Numbered from the stretch's first letter, positions 15,847 to 24,834 are shown. The stretch: DNA of 64,000 nucleotides from Chloroflexota bacterium (GCA_029782215.1 JAKOVD010000147.1:141943-205942); one strand, 5' to 3'. Numbers and translations are program-made. Notes: generated by a model from the letters alone, not told the origin.

Positions 15847-18800
15847 TCAAGATGAGCTGGCACAGCGGAAGCCTATGCTGCCGACCACCGAATAGGGATC
15901 ATCTTCGACTCGGTTGGCAGCACGATCATCCCAGAAATCCGGAAGATGATAGTCATCCTGGAACGCGCTGCTCCGCCGTACCCGATGCTTGCCCGTTGCA
16001 GGCCCGAGAGGGTTGCTCACCGGCGAACTGAGGTAATAGCTGGGGCTATACCAGTCATTGACCCATTCCCACACATTGCCGACCATGTCCAGCGCACCGT
16101 AAGGGCTGATCCCAGCTGGGTAGCTGCCCACGGCGCTGGTGTCGCCCACGCACCCATCTCTGTAGTTCGCCAGCGCGCACTCCGGCGCCCTGTCACCCCA
16201 CGGATAGGCCCGGGTATCGTTCGCCCCACGGGCTGCTTTTTCCCACTCTGCTTCGGTCGGCAGTCGCTTCCCCCTCCAACGGCAGTAGACGTCCGCACGG
16301 AACCAACTCACGTTGATCACAGGGTAGTTGGCGAACATCGGATTACCGTAGTAGAACCTGCGGGTCATCGAAGTAATGGAGTATGGCGCCACACAAGCTC
16401 CCGCCCCCACGCATCGGGCATATTGCGCGTTGGTTACCTCGGTCTGATCAATGAAATACGCATCAAGATAGACAGTGTGCAGTGGCCACTCATCCGGATG
16501 GCATGGGTAGCCACCGTTATGCGCACTGTCACAACCCATTTGGAATGTGCCAGCGGGGACCAGGACCATGTCGCCTTCTTCGGACAGTGGGGTGCTGGTG
16601 TGCGTAGGAGTAGGTGGGTGCCGAGGAGTCGGGGTGCGTGTCGGCGTTGGTGTGCGTGTCGAAGTCGGCGTGGGGGTGAGTGAAGGTGTGGATGTCAAGG
16701 TAGGCGTGGCGGTGGGTATGGGATGGATGAACGTGAGCAATGGAAGCCAAACTGCAAGGATGGGCGTCGCTGTGGGGCTAGGTGTCTCTGTCGGTGTGAT
16801 TGTTGCCGTGGGAGTCTGGGTGTCCGTTGGTGTTGGGGTAAGTAGAGGCGTGGGGGTTCGAGTTGGTGATGCAGTGGCCGTTGATGTAGGGCTCGGCGTT
16901 GCGGTAGGGTTGAGGGTGGCCGTATTGGCTAGAGTTGGCGTCAGAGTGGGTGTGACGGTTGCGATGGTACAGGTGTCGGCGACCTCCGGGTTATAGGCAG
17001 GGTCGTTTGTAACAAGGACCCTGTCAACCCGGGTATCACCCTCACGGCCACTGATGCGAAGGTGGTAATGTCCTGCTGCCAGCGAGTATGGGACTTCCGG
17101 CTGCTGCTGCCATCCCCAAATCCACTGGCCATCGATAGGAATGAACTCAAAGTGATAGTCGGCGTCGCCATTCATAGACACCCACACTGAATTCTCCAGC
17201 CAACCGACACCCATGCCTCGCAGCCACAGGTAATAGCTGCCAGGACTAGGCACGTTGAAGTCATAGCTGGCGCTTCCAGCCACATTGGGCGCTGGAACCC
17301 ATGATGTCACAGGGCTAGAAATGTAGGCGCCTGAACACGCACCAGGGTCCTCAGCACGAATCATTGGCGGCAATAGGCTGCCGGACTCGGCTTCTATCGC
17401 CCAAGTCACGGGTACAAACGCTGTGAGCGTGGGTGTTGGGGTCGCGGTCGGGGTTCGGGTCGGGGTGGGGGTTGGAGAAAGAGAAGGCGTCCTGGTCGAC
17501 GTCGGCGTGCCGGTGACCAAGGGGGTCTCAGTCGGGGTCGGCGTTATGGTGGCTGTGGGTGCATTGGACGGCGTTGGCGTTGGTGTCGGCATGGGAGCTT
17601 GGCCTGTGTAGCGCAGGACAAACAGTCCACCTGGTGTATGTGCCAGATAAGCGTAGCTTCCAGCTGCGGAAACGTCTCGGGCGGATCCCGGCAGGTTGAA
17701 GAACCCAACCTCTGTCGGTGCCGTTGGGTCGGCGATATCTATGACTCGCAGTCCTGTAGTACCGGCCGTCACGAAGGCGTACGTGCCAGCTACCGCAACA
17801 TCGAACCCGAAACCCATAGTCAGCCCCTGCATGTCGTAATGACTCACTTCAACCGGCGCCGATGGATTGGAGATATCCAGAACCAGAAGTTGAAATACAT
17901 AATCGCCAACCACATCTGTCTGCGCCGCAGCGGTTGCATAGGCATAGCTTCCGACCACGGCGACGTGCCAGACATATCCTGGCGCGAGGTCGTGCCCCAC
18001 TTGGTAGGATCCCACCTCGACCGGCGCTTCCGGATTGGCGACATCTACCACTCGCAGCCCTGCACCACCGGCCGCCACGTAGGCGTAGTTGCCAGACACG
18101 ACAACCTTGCCAGTAATACTTGATATCTCGACGAAACCTACCTCGACCGGTGATGTTGGGTCGGAAATCCTTACCACCCTTAGCCCGGCCTCCGGCGCCA
18201 CAACGTATGCATAGTCCCCCGCTACAGCTACGCCCACCACCTTCCCAGGCGCTCTGTAATACCCCACCTCCTTTGGCGCTGTGGGGTCGGCGACACTTAC
18301 GACTGCCAGTCGGCTGTTTACGTAGCCCACCTCATTGGGGTTTACATCCGCAAGATAGAGGTAGTCGCCGGCTATGGCAATGTCCCAGACCGTGTGCTGC
18401 GCATAGTAGGACCCAACCTCATCTGGCGCCGTCGGGTCGGCGATGTCAATCACCCGCAGATTTGGGCCTAGTGCCGCGTAAGCGTACTCCCCGGCTACTG
18501 CCACGAACGTTGCGTCCCATCCCATGTTATATGACATGTTTTCGACAGGCGCCGTCGGATTGGCGACATTCACCGCCAACAGCTCCTTGCGGCCCACCGA
18601 TACACCTTGCACAGACTGCACATCACCGCCCACCACATAGGCGACGTTGTCGGCAACGGTAAGGTGGTTGGCGTATTCGGACTGGCCTCTCGTTCTGCAC
18701 CACCCTATCGATAATGGCGCAGCCGGGTTGGCCAGGTCCAGCACTCGCAGCCCGTCACCAGTGCCCACGTAGGCATAGCTCCCGAACGCGACAACGTCAT

Positions 18801-19617
18801 ACGCCCTGCCGTTATGGAATCCCACCTCAACTGGCGCCGAAGGATTAGCGACATTGATCACCCGCAAACCAGCGCTGTTGTCTGCCACATAGGCATAATT
18901 CCCCGCTATGGCAACACCACAGGCAGTCCCCGGCGTGTCGTAGAACCCCACCTCGACCGGTTTGGCCGGATTGGCGATGTTCACCACCCGCAGCCCGTTC
19001 TCACCGTCCGCCACATAGGCATAGCTACCGACCACGGCGACGTCAAGGCTCTCACCCGGTGTGTCCAGGAATCCCACCTCAACTGGCGCCGAAGGATTAG
19101 CGACATTGATCACCCGCAAACCAGCACCCGCAGTCGCCAGATAGGCGTAGCTCCCAACCACAACGACACTCTGCACATGGTCCGGCACCTCGGAGAATGC
19201 CACCTCCACGGGCTGTGTTGGGTTGGCGAGGCTCAAGACTCGTAGCCCTGCATCACCTGCTGCAACATATGCATAGTATCCGAATACGGCAATATCTTCG
19301 GCTGCAGCCGGCATTGGTTTGGAAGTCCCCACCTTCATCATGTTATGCACGTCTAGCACCTCCAGCCGAAGGCCGATTCCCACGTAAGCATACTGTCCCT
19401 GTACGGCCACGGTCTTGATGGCACCCCCACTTTCCCCAACCACCTCGACGTTTTCGCTGTAAGCAGTCCCGGTATCGAGGTTTGAGAACCCGTCAACCAG
19501 CGCGCGTCTCACCGTCAATTCACCCGCAAGCGATGCACGAGCCGCTAAGAAAGCCAGTAGCAAGATAGTGATTGCCACCAAAACCACAATCACCAATGCT
19601 TGGTTGAGGCGTTTCAC
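15847..19617 (-). CDS. Secreted LVIVD-repeat protein with C-terminal formylglycine-enzyme-like domain
   Basis: This 1256-aa protein starts with a membrane anchor or signal (LVIVVLVAITILLLAFLA). LVIVD-type beta-propeller repeats follow at about residues 50-690, with more than ten copies of a YAYVA..G.GLRV-IDVANP-PVEVG unit. A Pro-Thr linker, a jelly-roll carbohydrate-binding-like domain (~760-890), a second linker and an FGE-sulfatase domain (~1010-1256; MVLVPAGTFQMGC, RLPTEAEWEKAARG, GNVWEWVNDWY, GFRC) complete it. FGE-like domains in secreted bacterial proteins are often non-enzymatic. The GTG start overlaps the nuclease stop (GTGA), so the two are one operon. The protein is probably a surface adhesin or glycan binder carried as cargo. 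Confidence 0.82.
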   Translation of the reverse strand: MKRLNQALVIVVLVAITILLLAFLAARASLAGELTVRRALVDGFSNLDTGTAYSENVEVVGESGGAIKTVAVQGQYAYVGIGLRLEVLDVHNMMKVGTSKPMPAAAEDIAVFGYYAYVAAGDAGLRVLSLANPTQPVEVAFSEVPDHVQSVVVVGSYAYLATAGAGLRVINVANPSAPVEVGFLDTPGESLDVAVVGSYAYVADGENGLRVVNIANPAKPVEVGFYDTPGTACGVAIAGNYAYVADNSAGLRVINVANPSAPVEVGFHNGRAYDVVAFGSYAYVGTGDGLRVLDLANPAAPLSIGWCRTRGQSEYANHLTVADNVAYVVGGDVQSVQGVSVGRKELLAVNVANPTAPVENMSYNMGWDATFVAVAGEYAYAALGPNLRVIDIADPTAPDEVGSYYAQHTVWDIAIAGDYLYLADVNPNEVGYVNSRLAVVSVADPTAPKEVGYYRAPGKVVGVAVAGDYAYVVAPEAGLRVVRISDPTSPVEVGFVEISSITGKVVVSGNYAYVAAGGAGLRVVDVANPEAPVEVGSYQVGHDLAPGYVWHVAVVGSYAYATAAAQTDVVGDYVFQLLVLDISNPSAPVEVSHYDMQGLTMGFGFDVAVAGTYAFVTAGTTGLRVIDIADPTAPTEVGFFNLPGSARDVSAAGSYAYLAHTPGGLFVLRYTGQAPMPTPTPTPSNAPTATITPTPTETPLVTGTPTSTRTPSLSPTPTPTRTPTATPTPTLTAFVPVTWAIEAESGSLLPPMIRAEDPGACSGAYISSPVTSWVPAPNVAGSASYDFNVPSPGSYYLWLRGMGVGWLENSVWVSMNGDADYHFEFIPIDGQWIWGWQQQPEVPYSLAAGHYHLRISGREGDTRVDRVLVTNDPAYNPEVADTCTIATVTPTLTPTLANTATLNPTATPSPTSTATASPTRTPTPLLTPTPTDTQTPTATITPTETPSPTATPILAVWLPLLTFIHPIPTATPTLTSTPSLTPTPTSTRTPTPTRTPTPRHPPTPTHTSTPLSEEGDMVLVPAGTFQMGCDSAHNGGYPCHPDEWPLHTVYLDAYFIDQTEVTNAQYARCVGAGACVAPYSITSMTRRFYYGNPMFANYPVINVSWFRADVYCRWRGKRLPTEAEWEKAARGANDTRAYPWGDRAPECALANYRDGCVGDTSAVGSYPAGISPYGALDMVGNVWEWVNDWYSPSYYLSSPVSNPLGPATGKHRVRRSSAFQDDYHLPDFWDDRAANRVEDDPYSVVGSIGFRCASSS

Positions 19618-20582
19618 GGCAGACTCTCACATGCCTGGCCGTCGTGGTCGTTGCCATCCAGACGATGGTAGTCATAGCCCACAGTGCGAACGCAGTAGTC
19701 ATAGCAGGCCTGAGCTGCATCGTGGGTACCGAGGTCCTTGCAGTCGAGGTCGGGACCGGAACAACTGCAGGGCGCCTGTGTCTGAGGTTGTGCCACTGGG
19801 ATGGCTGGCTGCGAACGCTGGGGAGCTCGCGTAGGGACCGGTGTTGCAACAGGTTGCTGTGGGGGTGTCGGGATAGAACGTGCTACAGGTACACTCGCTG
19901 GCGGGTTGCTGACCAGGAATGCGGCAATCCAGGCGCCGCCGACAAGCTGATACCAGTCTGAGGCGGGGGTGCGTCCCACGATTTCCAGCGGCTGACCTGC
20001 CGTGACACTCCCCATCTGTCTGTGCGTTGTGGCCGGCCCAGCGCGTAAGTTGGCGTTGCGGCTGGCTGTGGGGGCGTGAGCCCATCGTCCCAAGCCCTTG
20101 GCGATGGCCTGCCTCTGCGCTTCGTCAAACTGTACCTGATGTGCCGTGTCAGGGGGATAGGCCACTGCCCTCGCCCAGCCCTGTTTCACAAGCTCAAGGT
20201 TAACGAAGACACCAGACGGCAGGTAGATATAGCGCAGCAGCCGTCCATAGCGGTCGGTTTCCGACACGTCCTTCACCAGTATCACTTGTTGTCCGCTCAA
20301 CAACCTGCTGGTTGCAGCCGTTGCCTCAGTTGCACCGGCTTGGCCCACTTCGGGCGTGTCAACGCCAATGAGGCGTACTTTGGCCTCACTTCCGTTGCGA
20401 GTGACCCTGATTGTGTCGCCATCCACGATGGCGGCCACGTGTGCTGTCTCCCCAGCGACAGGCGGAGCGAATGCAGCCAGGCCGGACGCGTGGAGCGCAG
20501 GTCCCCATAGCGCGGCAACAACCAGGCAGACAACTCCAAGTCCGCGCGCCAGACCGCTCTTTGTTATGCCAGCGGTGTTCAT
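19614..20582 (-). CDS. Secreted thermonuclease-like protein: SNase, SH3, excalibur
   Basis: This 322-aa protein has a signal peptide (~1-33) and an SNase domain at ~45-165. The domain carries the usual catalytic signatures: VDGDTIRV, VRLIGVDTPE, and DRYGRLLRYIYL with the second Arg. An SH3b-like domain follows (NANLRAGPATTHRQMGSV, then WYQLVGGAWIAAFLV), then a Pro-rich spacer and a C-terminal excalibur calcium-binding-like motif (LDGNDHDGQACESL). It should be an exported Ca2+-dependent nuclease that stays near the cell wall. The ATG at 20582 has GAGG about 10 nt upstream. It is the first gene of an operon with the LVIVD protein. Confidence 0.9.
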   Translation of the reverse strand: MNTAGITKSGLARGLGVVCLVVAALWGPALHASGLAAFAPPVAGETAHVAAIVDGDTIRVTRNGSEAKVRLIGVDTPEVGQAGATEATAATSRLLSGQQVILVKDVSETDRYGRLLRYIYLPSGVFVNLELVKQGWARAVAYPPDTAHQVQFDEAQRQAIAKGLGRWAHAPTASRNANLRAGPATTHRQMGSVTAGQPLEIVGRTPASDWYQLVGGAWIAAFLVSNPPASVPVARSIPTPPQQPVATPVPTRAPQRSQPAIPVAQPQTQAPCSCSGPDLDCKDLGTHDAAQACYDYCVRTVGYDYHRLDGNDHDGQACESLP

Positions 20583-21030
20583 CGGTCTTACCTCATGGAA
20601 GAACGACTGAACTGTCGTATGCGACTGTCACCCCCGCTGGCGAGTGCGGTCGGCGACGTCGATGACTCAGTCTGGTCAGTATCGCGCCCTCAACTCAACC
20701 CCGCCATGATTTAGGTCATATCTGGGTCTGTGGCTATTCCTCTCTCACTGGTTCTGGCAACGCCGAGGGCTCAGCCTTGAGGCGCCAGTCTCCCACTGCG
20801 ATTCTTTCTCCTATCACTTTCCACACACAGCCTGCTCGGGCTGGGGATAGCCGTTCAAGGAGGGGTACTTCGTCATTCGCCCTGGCGTTGCTATACTTAG
20901 AACGTGGTTTTCGCGGCGGCCGCGACACGGCGAGCAGCACGACAATGATGCTGGCATTGGCTACGGTGCCCTGTCTGTGCTGCCGGCGCAATGTGCGGCG
21001 TCCAAGCAGAACATGATTGGAGAAAGTGCA
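20583..21030. other. Divergent intergenic region in the element
   Basis: These 448 nt separate the nuclease (minus) from the PLD-like gene (plus). They hold one extended -10 candidate at 20889. ORFs 20734-20991 (minus) and 20777-21016 (plus) overlap each other and show no family pattern, so neither is called. Confidence 0.4.
20889..20897 (+). promoter_or_regulatory. Extended -10 promoter for PLD-like gene
   Basis: TGCTATACT is an excellent extended -10. The start codon is at 21031, giving a leader of about 125 nt. Confidence 0.5.
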
Positions 21031-21825
21031 ATGGCCAAAACCAAGGGTTTCGATATCAGCACGTTACTTGAGTTCCAACCTCCCGAGGTCTTTTGCGAGA
21101 GGTGCCTGGCACTCTTGCGCAAGACTGATTTCACGAGGGTGACGCTCCGCGATGAAACGTTTGCAGTTCAGTGCCCAGCATGCGGGGTACTATACTTGCC
21201 TAACGAGTTCACTTCCTGGCAGGTCGGTGAATACCTGCATCAGGCAGGTTTCGGCATCAACCAGGAACGAATCATTCAACGCTGCGTTATGTTGGCCGGC
21301 ATAGCGAGGGATGTCAACGATGCTAGCAGATGGAAGTGGGTCACTCCCATGAGTTCGCTACTCAGGGCATTTGCAGCGGCTGAAAGCTTCATCCATATTA
21401 TGTCATGGGGATTCAGTTCCTTCTTCGTTGGGGCACTGAAGTTGAAAGCTCAGGCAGTTGCCGTTCGAGGCACGGTGTCGATGCAAAATCAGAAGGAATT
21501 CCTAGCCGAGATTTCGGACGTGACTGACGCACCCAGGTTCGAAGTCCATATGGTCGATACCAGGAATAACGAGATGTGGGCCAACGCCCCGCATCACAAA
21601 TTAGTTATCATAGATGGTCTGCTTGCCCTCACCGGCTCGGCTAACCTAACCACGCCTGCATGGAGATCTGTGCTAGAAGGCAAAGAGCACATTGAAGCAA
21701 TCACCGACCTTGCAAGGATAGCTGAGCTGCATAACCGCTACTTCAGCCATTTCTGGGCCGAATCCAAGCAAGATGGTGGTGCCAAAAGCAACCCTATCTC
21801 CATGATGAGGCCGATTCCTTTCTAG
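21031..21825 (+). CDS. Single-HKD phospholipase D-like nuclease with N-terminal zinc ribbon
   Basis: This 264-aa protein has a treble-clef or zinc-ribbon-like start (CERC at about residue 22, then CPAC, 28 residues later) and a PLD domain in the C-terminal half. The domain carries one HKD motif, HHKLVIIDG, followed by TGSANLT. A single HKD implies a homodimer, as in Nuc/BfiI-type nucleases. It is the only clear plus-strand gene in the element. The ATG at 21031 is chosen because GGAGA lies 7 nt upstream; an earlier ATG at 21013 is less well placed. Substrate (DNA or RNA) and role in defence or element maintenance are unknown. Confidence 0.8.
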   Translation: MAKTKGFDISTLLEFQPPEVFCERCLALLRKTDFTRVTLRDETFAVQCPACGVLYLPNEFTSWQVGEYLHQAGFGINQERIIQRCVMLAGIARDVNDASRWKWVTPMSSLLRAFAAAESFIHIMSWGFSSFFVGALKLKAQAVAVRGTVSMQNQKEFLAEISDVTDAPRFEVHMVDTRNNEMWANAPHHKLVIIDGLLALTGSANLTTPAWRSVLEGKEHIEAITDLARIAELHNRYFSHFWAESKQDGGAKSNPISMMRPIPF

Positions 21826-21852
21826 CCACGTTGAGAAGAGAGACGCATAGTG

Positions 21853-21877
21853 AGGAGCCGCAGCATAGGGCTCCTTT
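21853..21877 (+). terminator. Terminator candidate after PLD-like gene
   Basis: AGGAGCC pairs with GGCTCCT (7 bp, 9-nt loop) with a short TTT tail, 28 nt after the stop. Confidence 0.45.
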
Positions 21878-22224
21878 GAGTCTGCCCCGCAGTCATCTTT
21901 CCTGCTACGGCTCGTGACATTATGGAAAGCTGTGTGCGCGTGGGCAATGCCGTCGCCCCCCTTGCCCATTCCCAAGGTTCGAGCCACTCTCGAGCACTCA
22001 GCTAGCCATCCACAAGCAGTGATTAGGGCTCAGTCGCGTAGCGGTGTCCAGCCGGAAAGCGCTGCCACGGACAAAGCGGGGCGCAGGCGACAAGCGGCTG
22101 CCGAAGGATACCGTTGGTGGGCACTGCACGCACTCAAACTCGGTCGCCACGGTGGGTGGTGGGTTTGGATGCCTGAAGTGCCCGCCTGGGATGGGCGGGC
22201 AGATTGCCGTTAGGCAAACAAAGA

Positions 22225-22267
22225 GGCCGTCGCCGGTAAGCTCAAGGCTTTCCCATCAGCGACGGCC
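22225..22267 (-). terminator. Terminator after the small-gene cluster
   Basis: On the minus strand GGCCGTCGC and GCGACGGCC (9 bp) are followed by TCTTTGTTTG. It lies 42 nt after the stop of the 22310-22774 gene. Confidence 0.65.
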
Positions 22268-22309
22268 CATCCGGGCTATTCGGTTGTCAGTCATGGGGTT
22301 GGGATTGGC

Positions 22310-22774
22310 CTACTTCTTGGCCTTGCCGTTGCACCAGGCGCCGTCATCGGTCTTGTGGGAGTACCAGGCCTGGTTGCCCTTCTCGAAGCGGCGCATCTCG
22401 CACTGGTGGATGGGGCACCAGGCGGGGTCGTGGCCGTTGCCGTTGGGCTGGCTGCCGTTGCCGCTGGGGTTCGCACCGTTGCCGTTCACGGGCGCAGGGG
22501 TCTGACCGTTGCCATTGGGCGTGGTCGTCACCTTGAAGTTCTCACGGGCGTCGCGGTCCAGAATGAAAGCGGCACCAGCCTTGTTCAGTTCGATGGCGGC
22601 CTTGTAGGCCTCGCGCAGCAGGCCCAGCGTCATCTCGGCGGTGGCGCCCTCGCGCATGGTCAGGCGCCACTGGACGCCGTTGAGGACGAAGTCGGTGAAG
22701 GCCGAAACCTTGGCCTCGCTGTGGGCGGTCTCGGTGACGACGGGGGCGGGCAGGTTGGTGGTGGTGGTAGCCAT
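22310..22774 (-). CDS. Hypothetical element protein with C-terminal zinc-ribbon-like motif
   Basis: This 154-aa protein starts at ATG 22774, with AAGGAG 9 nt upstream. Residues ~20-85 form a compact alpha/beta segment (VSAFTDFVLNGVQWRLTMRE). An Asn-Gly-Pro-rich spacer follows, then CPIH-x-CEM and WYSHKT..GAWCNGK, which looks like a zinc-binding ribbon. Similar tails are common in phage and plasmid proteins, often of single-strand DNA processing. No function is assigned. It is the last gene of a minus-strand cluster and is followed by a terminator. Confidence 0.65.
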   Translation of the reverse strand: MATTTTNLPAPVVTETAHSEAKVSAFTDFVLNGVQWRLTMREGATAEMTLGLLREAYKAAIELNKAGAAFILDRDARENFKVTTTPNGNGQTPAPVNGNGANPSGNGSQPNGNGHDPAWCPIHQCEMRRFEKGNQAWYSHKTDDGAWCNGKAKK

Positions 22775-22854
22775 TGTCAGAGTCTCCTTGGACTGAGAAG
22801 TGAGGTTGGACGTGGTCGGTGAAGGGTTGAATGGTTGCGGGTGCAGGGCGGTCA

Positions 22855-23217
22855 TTAGCGGATGGTCAGGGCGCCAGGGCGGGCCTTCTCGGTGCGGTAG
22901 GGCCACAGCAGGTCACGCAGGGCGGGGTCCGCCACGCACAGCCGGTCAAGAGCCTGGGCGTCGTAGCTGACACTGACGCCATCGGCAGGCAGGTAGGCTT
23001 TGCCCACTGGCGTGGTGATGCCGGTCAGGCCCCACTCGGCGAACAGGTCGGCAATGACAGCCTTGGCCTGGCGCTGCAGGTCCTGCCAGGGCTGGACGGC
23101 CTCGGCTTCCCCGGCCTTGGCGGCCTTGTAGGCGCTGATGGCGGCCTCGGCGGCGCCGTCAGGGGTGATGGTGGGGGTGAAGGTGAGCAGGTTCTGGACT
23201 TCGGACAGGGTGGTCAT
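22855..23217 (-). CDS. Hypothetical element protein
   Basis: This 120-aa protein is not recognised. It is mainly helical, with a Lys/Glu-rich helix (SAYKAAKAGEAEAVQPWQDL) and a hydrophobic segment VIADLFAEWGL. Its ATG overlaps the stop of the upstream gene (ATGA), which supports it being real and translationally coupled. It lies in the middle of a run of small genes that ends at 22310. It has no visible DNA-binding or catalytic motif. Confidence 0.6.
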   Translation of the reverse strand: MTTLSEVQNLLTFTPTITPDGAAEAAISAYKAAKAGEAEAVQPWQDLQRQAKAVIADLFAEWGLTGITTPVGKAYLPADGVSVSYDAQALDRLCVADPALRDLLWPYRTEKARPGALTIR

Positions 23218-23414
23218 GGGGTGGTCTCCGGGGTGAGCGTGATGCCAAGTTCGTTGGCGTAGTCGGTGACTTGCTGGGCGTGATGGGGGGCGGTGAGCTT
23301 GATGCGGCAGCCCCGGAAGGGGCGAAGCTGGTCGAGGCTGCCGGCCATGAGGCAGCGGCAGCAGAGCATCACGAACTTGCCGCTGGTGATGGTCTTGGGC
23401 TTGGGCCGGCGCAT
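23214..23414 (-). CDS. Hypothetical small cysteine-containing element protein
   Basis: This 66-aa protein starts at ATG 23414 (MRRPKPKTITSG) and carries CCRC at about residue 18 and a later Cys (RGCRIKL). That could bind a metal or be incidental. It overlaps the next gene by 4 nt and starts 8 nt after the upstream stop. No family is recognised. Confidence 0.55.
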   Translation of the reverse strand: MRRPKPKTITSGKFVMLCCRCLMAGSLDQLRPFRGCRIKLTAPHHAQQVTDYANELGITLTPETTP

Positions 23415-23422
23415 GGGGCACC

Positions 23423-23623
23423 TCAGTGGGGGATGCCTTGCAGCCGCAGGGTGGCGTGGAAGATGCGCAGGGCCAGGTCGGCGTGCTCGGCGGGCAGGCC
23501 CCGGCACAGGTCCACGAGCAGCAGGTGGGAGAGTTCCACGAGGGTCATGCCCTGGCGTTCGGCAAAGCGGATGGCGACGGCCTCGTCGTGGCGCAGCGTG
23601 GGGTCGGTGGAAACGGGTGACAT
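23423..23623 (-). CDS. Hypothetical small element protein
   Basis: This 66-aa protein has a helical pattern (DEAVAIRFAERQGMTLVELSHLL). The start codon at 23623 has CCGGAG upstream and directly follows a terminator-like hairpin, 19 nt from the T-run to the ATG. It begins a tight run of three genes (gap 8 nt, then a 4-nt overlap). No family or motif is recognised. Confidence 0.55.
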   Translation of the reverse strand: MSPVSTDPTLRHDEAVAIRFAERQGMTLVELSHLLLVDLCRGLPAEHADLALRIFHATLRLQGIPH

Positions 23624-23642
23624 GGGTCAGACTCCGGAAAAC

Positions 23643-23677
23643 AAAAAAGCCCCGGCGTCGGGTGACGACCGGGGCTT
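23643..23677 (-). terminator. Terminator-like hairpin in the leader of the 23423-23623 gene
   Basis: On the minus strand AAGCCCCGG pairs with CCGGGGCTT, followed by TTTTTT. It lies 22 nt after the upstream gene stop and 19 nt before the next start codon. Confidence 0.7.
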
Positions 23678-23698
23678 GGCGGATGGAGAGGCGTGGGT

Positions 23699-23986
23699 TT
23701 AGCGGGGCTTGCGTGGCAGGGGACCTCCGGGATAGGGAAAGTGGCCCAAGGACGTGTGGCGGTAGGGGTCGTTGACGTAGGCCAGCCAGTCGGCCATGTA
23801 CTTGCGGGTGCGGGCGATGTCGCCGTCGAAGTGCTTGGCCGCCATGATGCGCACGGCAGCCCGTCCACCCTGGCGGGCGATGTCCTGGCGCTGCTCGGGC
23901 GTCAGGGCGTTGGCACGGGCGGTGCCGCCGTCACGGGCAAGGGCGTTGCCGGGCACGAAGCGGCCATGTGCGTCGCGATTGGTCAT
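23699..23986 (-). CDS. Hypothetical mobile-element protein
   Basis: This 95-aa protein opens with a basic Gly-rich segment (DAHGRFVPGNALARDGG) and continues with LTPEQRQDIARQGGRAA, a style common to small proteins of phages and plasmids. It overlaps the ArdC-like stop by 4 nt (ATGA), so it is coupled to that gene. Its charge suggests nucleic-acid contact, but no function is assigned. Confidence 0.6.
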   Translation of the reverse strand: MTNRDAHGRFVPGNALARDGGTARANALTPEQRQDIARQGGRAAVRIMAAKHFDGDIARTRKYMADWLAYVNDPYRHTSLGHFPYPGGPLPRKPR

Positions 23987-24834
23987 CCGTAGACTCCTTG
24001 CAGGAAGGTGGGCACGGCGGGCGCTGGCAAGGGATGGGGAAGCGAGTCGGCGGGGGAGGTGAGCGTGTAGCTGGACGTGAGCAGGGCAATGACCTTCTCG
24101 ACCGTGCTGAGGGCCTTGACGATGGCTACCAGCGGGTCGGCGTTGTAGCGGCTGATGTAGCGCCAGGCGTTGCCGCTGTGGTCCCGCAGCCCGTACATCT
24201 GCATCAGCACGGCGCTGGTGAACTCGGCCACGGTCTCCTGGTCGCTGTGCTGCCCACCCTTGAGCTTGCCGTCGATGCGGGCGTGGGCAGCGTGGGCCAG
24301 CTCGTGGAAGAACACGGCTTCATCGTGGGTGGCCAGGCGGATTTGGTCGCCACGCGCCGTGCAATCACCGTAGCGACCGGGGGGCAGGGGAAGGTACTCA
24401 ACGCTGACGCCCAGGTCGCGGGCAACGTTGGCCAGCGGCGGCAGAGTGGCGGGGGCGTAGCTGTTGGACACTACTGGCTTGCCCTCGGTGGCATCGACCG
24501 GGAACACGGCGACCGAGCGGAAGCCCATCAGCACCGAGCGCTCTTCGCCGGTGTCGGGGTCAGCGAAGACCCGGATGATGGGCGCCAGGATGAAGGCGGC
24601 GCGGGCGCCGGTCTTGACCCAGCGGCCCGCTTCCTGCCACTGGCGGAAGCCACGGCAGTCGAGGGTGCCGGTCTGGAAGAAGGCCAGGATGCGGTTGGAC
24701 AGGGTCCAGCGGTCGGAAGGGATGCCGTCTTTGGCGCGCAGGCGGGCGATTTCGACCACGGGCGCCAGGTCGCCGCTGCGAAACTTGGCGACGACGGCAT
24801 CAAGAGCGTTGCGTGCTTCGGGTGAGAGCTGCAT
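23983..24834 (-). CDS. ArdC-like protein: ssDNA-binding and zinc metallopeptidase-like domains
   Basis: This 283-aa protein matches the ArdC/DUF1738 layout. An N-terminal single-strand-DNA-binding region (NRILAFFQTG, RQWQEAGRWVKTGARAAFIL) is followed by a metallopeptidase-like domain with the HEXXH motif in FFHELAHAAHAR at about residue 190. Family members protect incoming mobile DNA from restriction or act during transfer. The start at 24834 has AGGAGG about 6 nt upstream. A terminator-like hairpin lies 20 nt before it. It is translationally coupled to the following small gene. Confidence 0.8.
   Translation of the reverse strand: MQLSPEARNALDAVVAKFRSGDLAPVVEIARLRAKDGIPSDRWTLSNRILAFFQTGTLDCRGFRQWQEAGRWVKTGARAAFILAPIIRVFADPDTGEERSVLMGFRSVAVFPVDATEGKPVVSNSYAPATLPPLANVARDLGVSVEYLPLPPGRYGDCTARGDQIRLATHDEAVFFHELAHAAHARIDGKLKGGQHSDQETVAEFTSAVLMQMYGLRDHSGNAWRYISRYNADPLVAIVKALSTVEKVIALLTSSYTLTSPADSLPHPLPAPAVPTFLQGVYG

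Larger units (their letters stand above)
21826..22309. other. Intergenic region between convergent genes
   Basis: This 484-nt gap holds the PLD-gene terminator (21853-21877), a GCCCGCC/GGCGGGC hairpin near 22180-22201, and the minus-strand terminator at 22225-22267. No gene is supported. Confidence 0.5.

Noticed and set aside
20734..20991. 85-aa minus-strand ORF in the element
   Set aside because: It overlaps a plus-strand frame, has no ribosome site and no family pattern.
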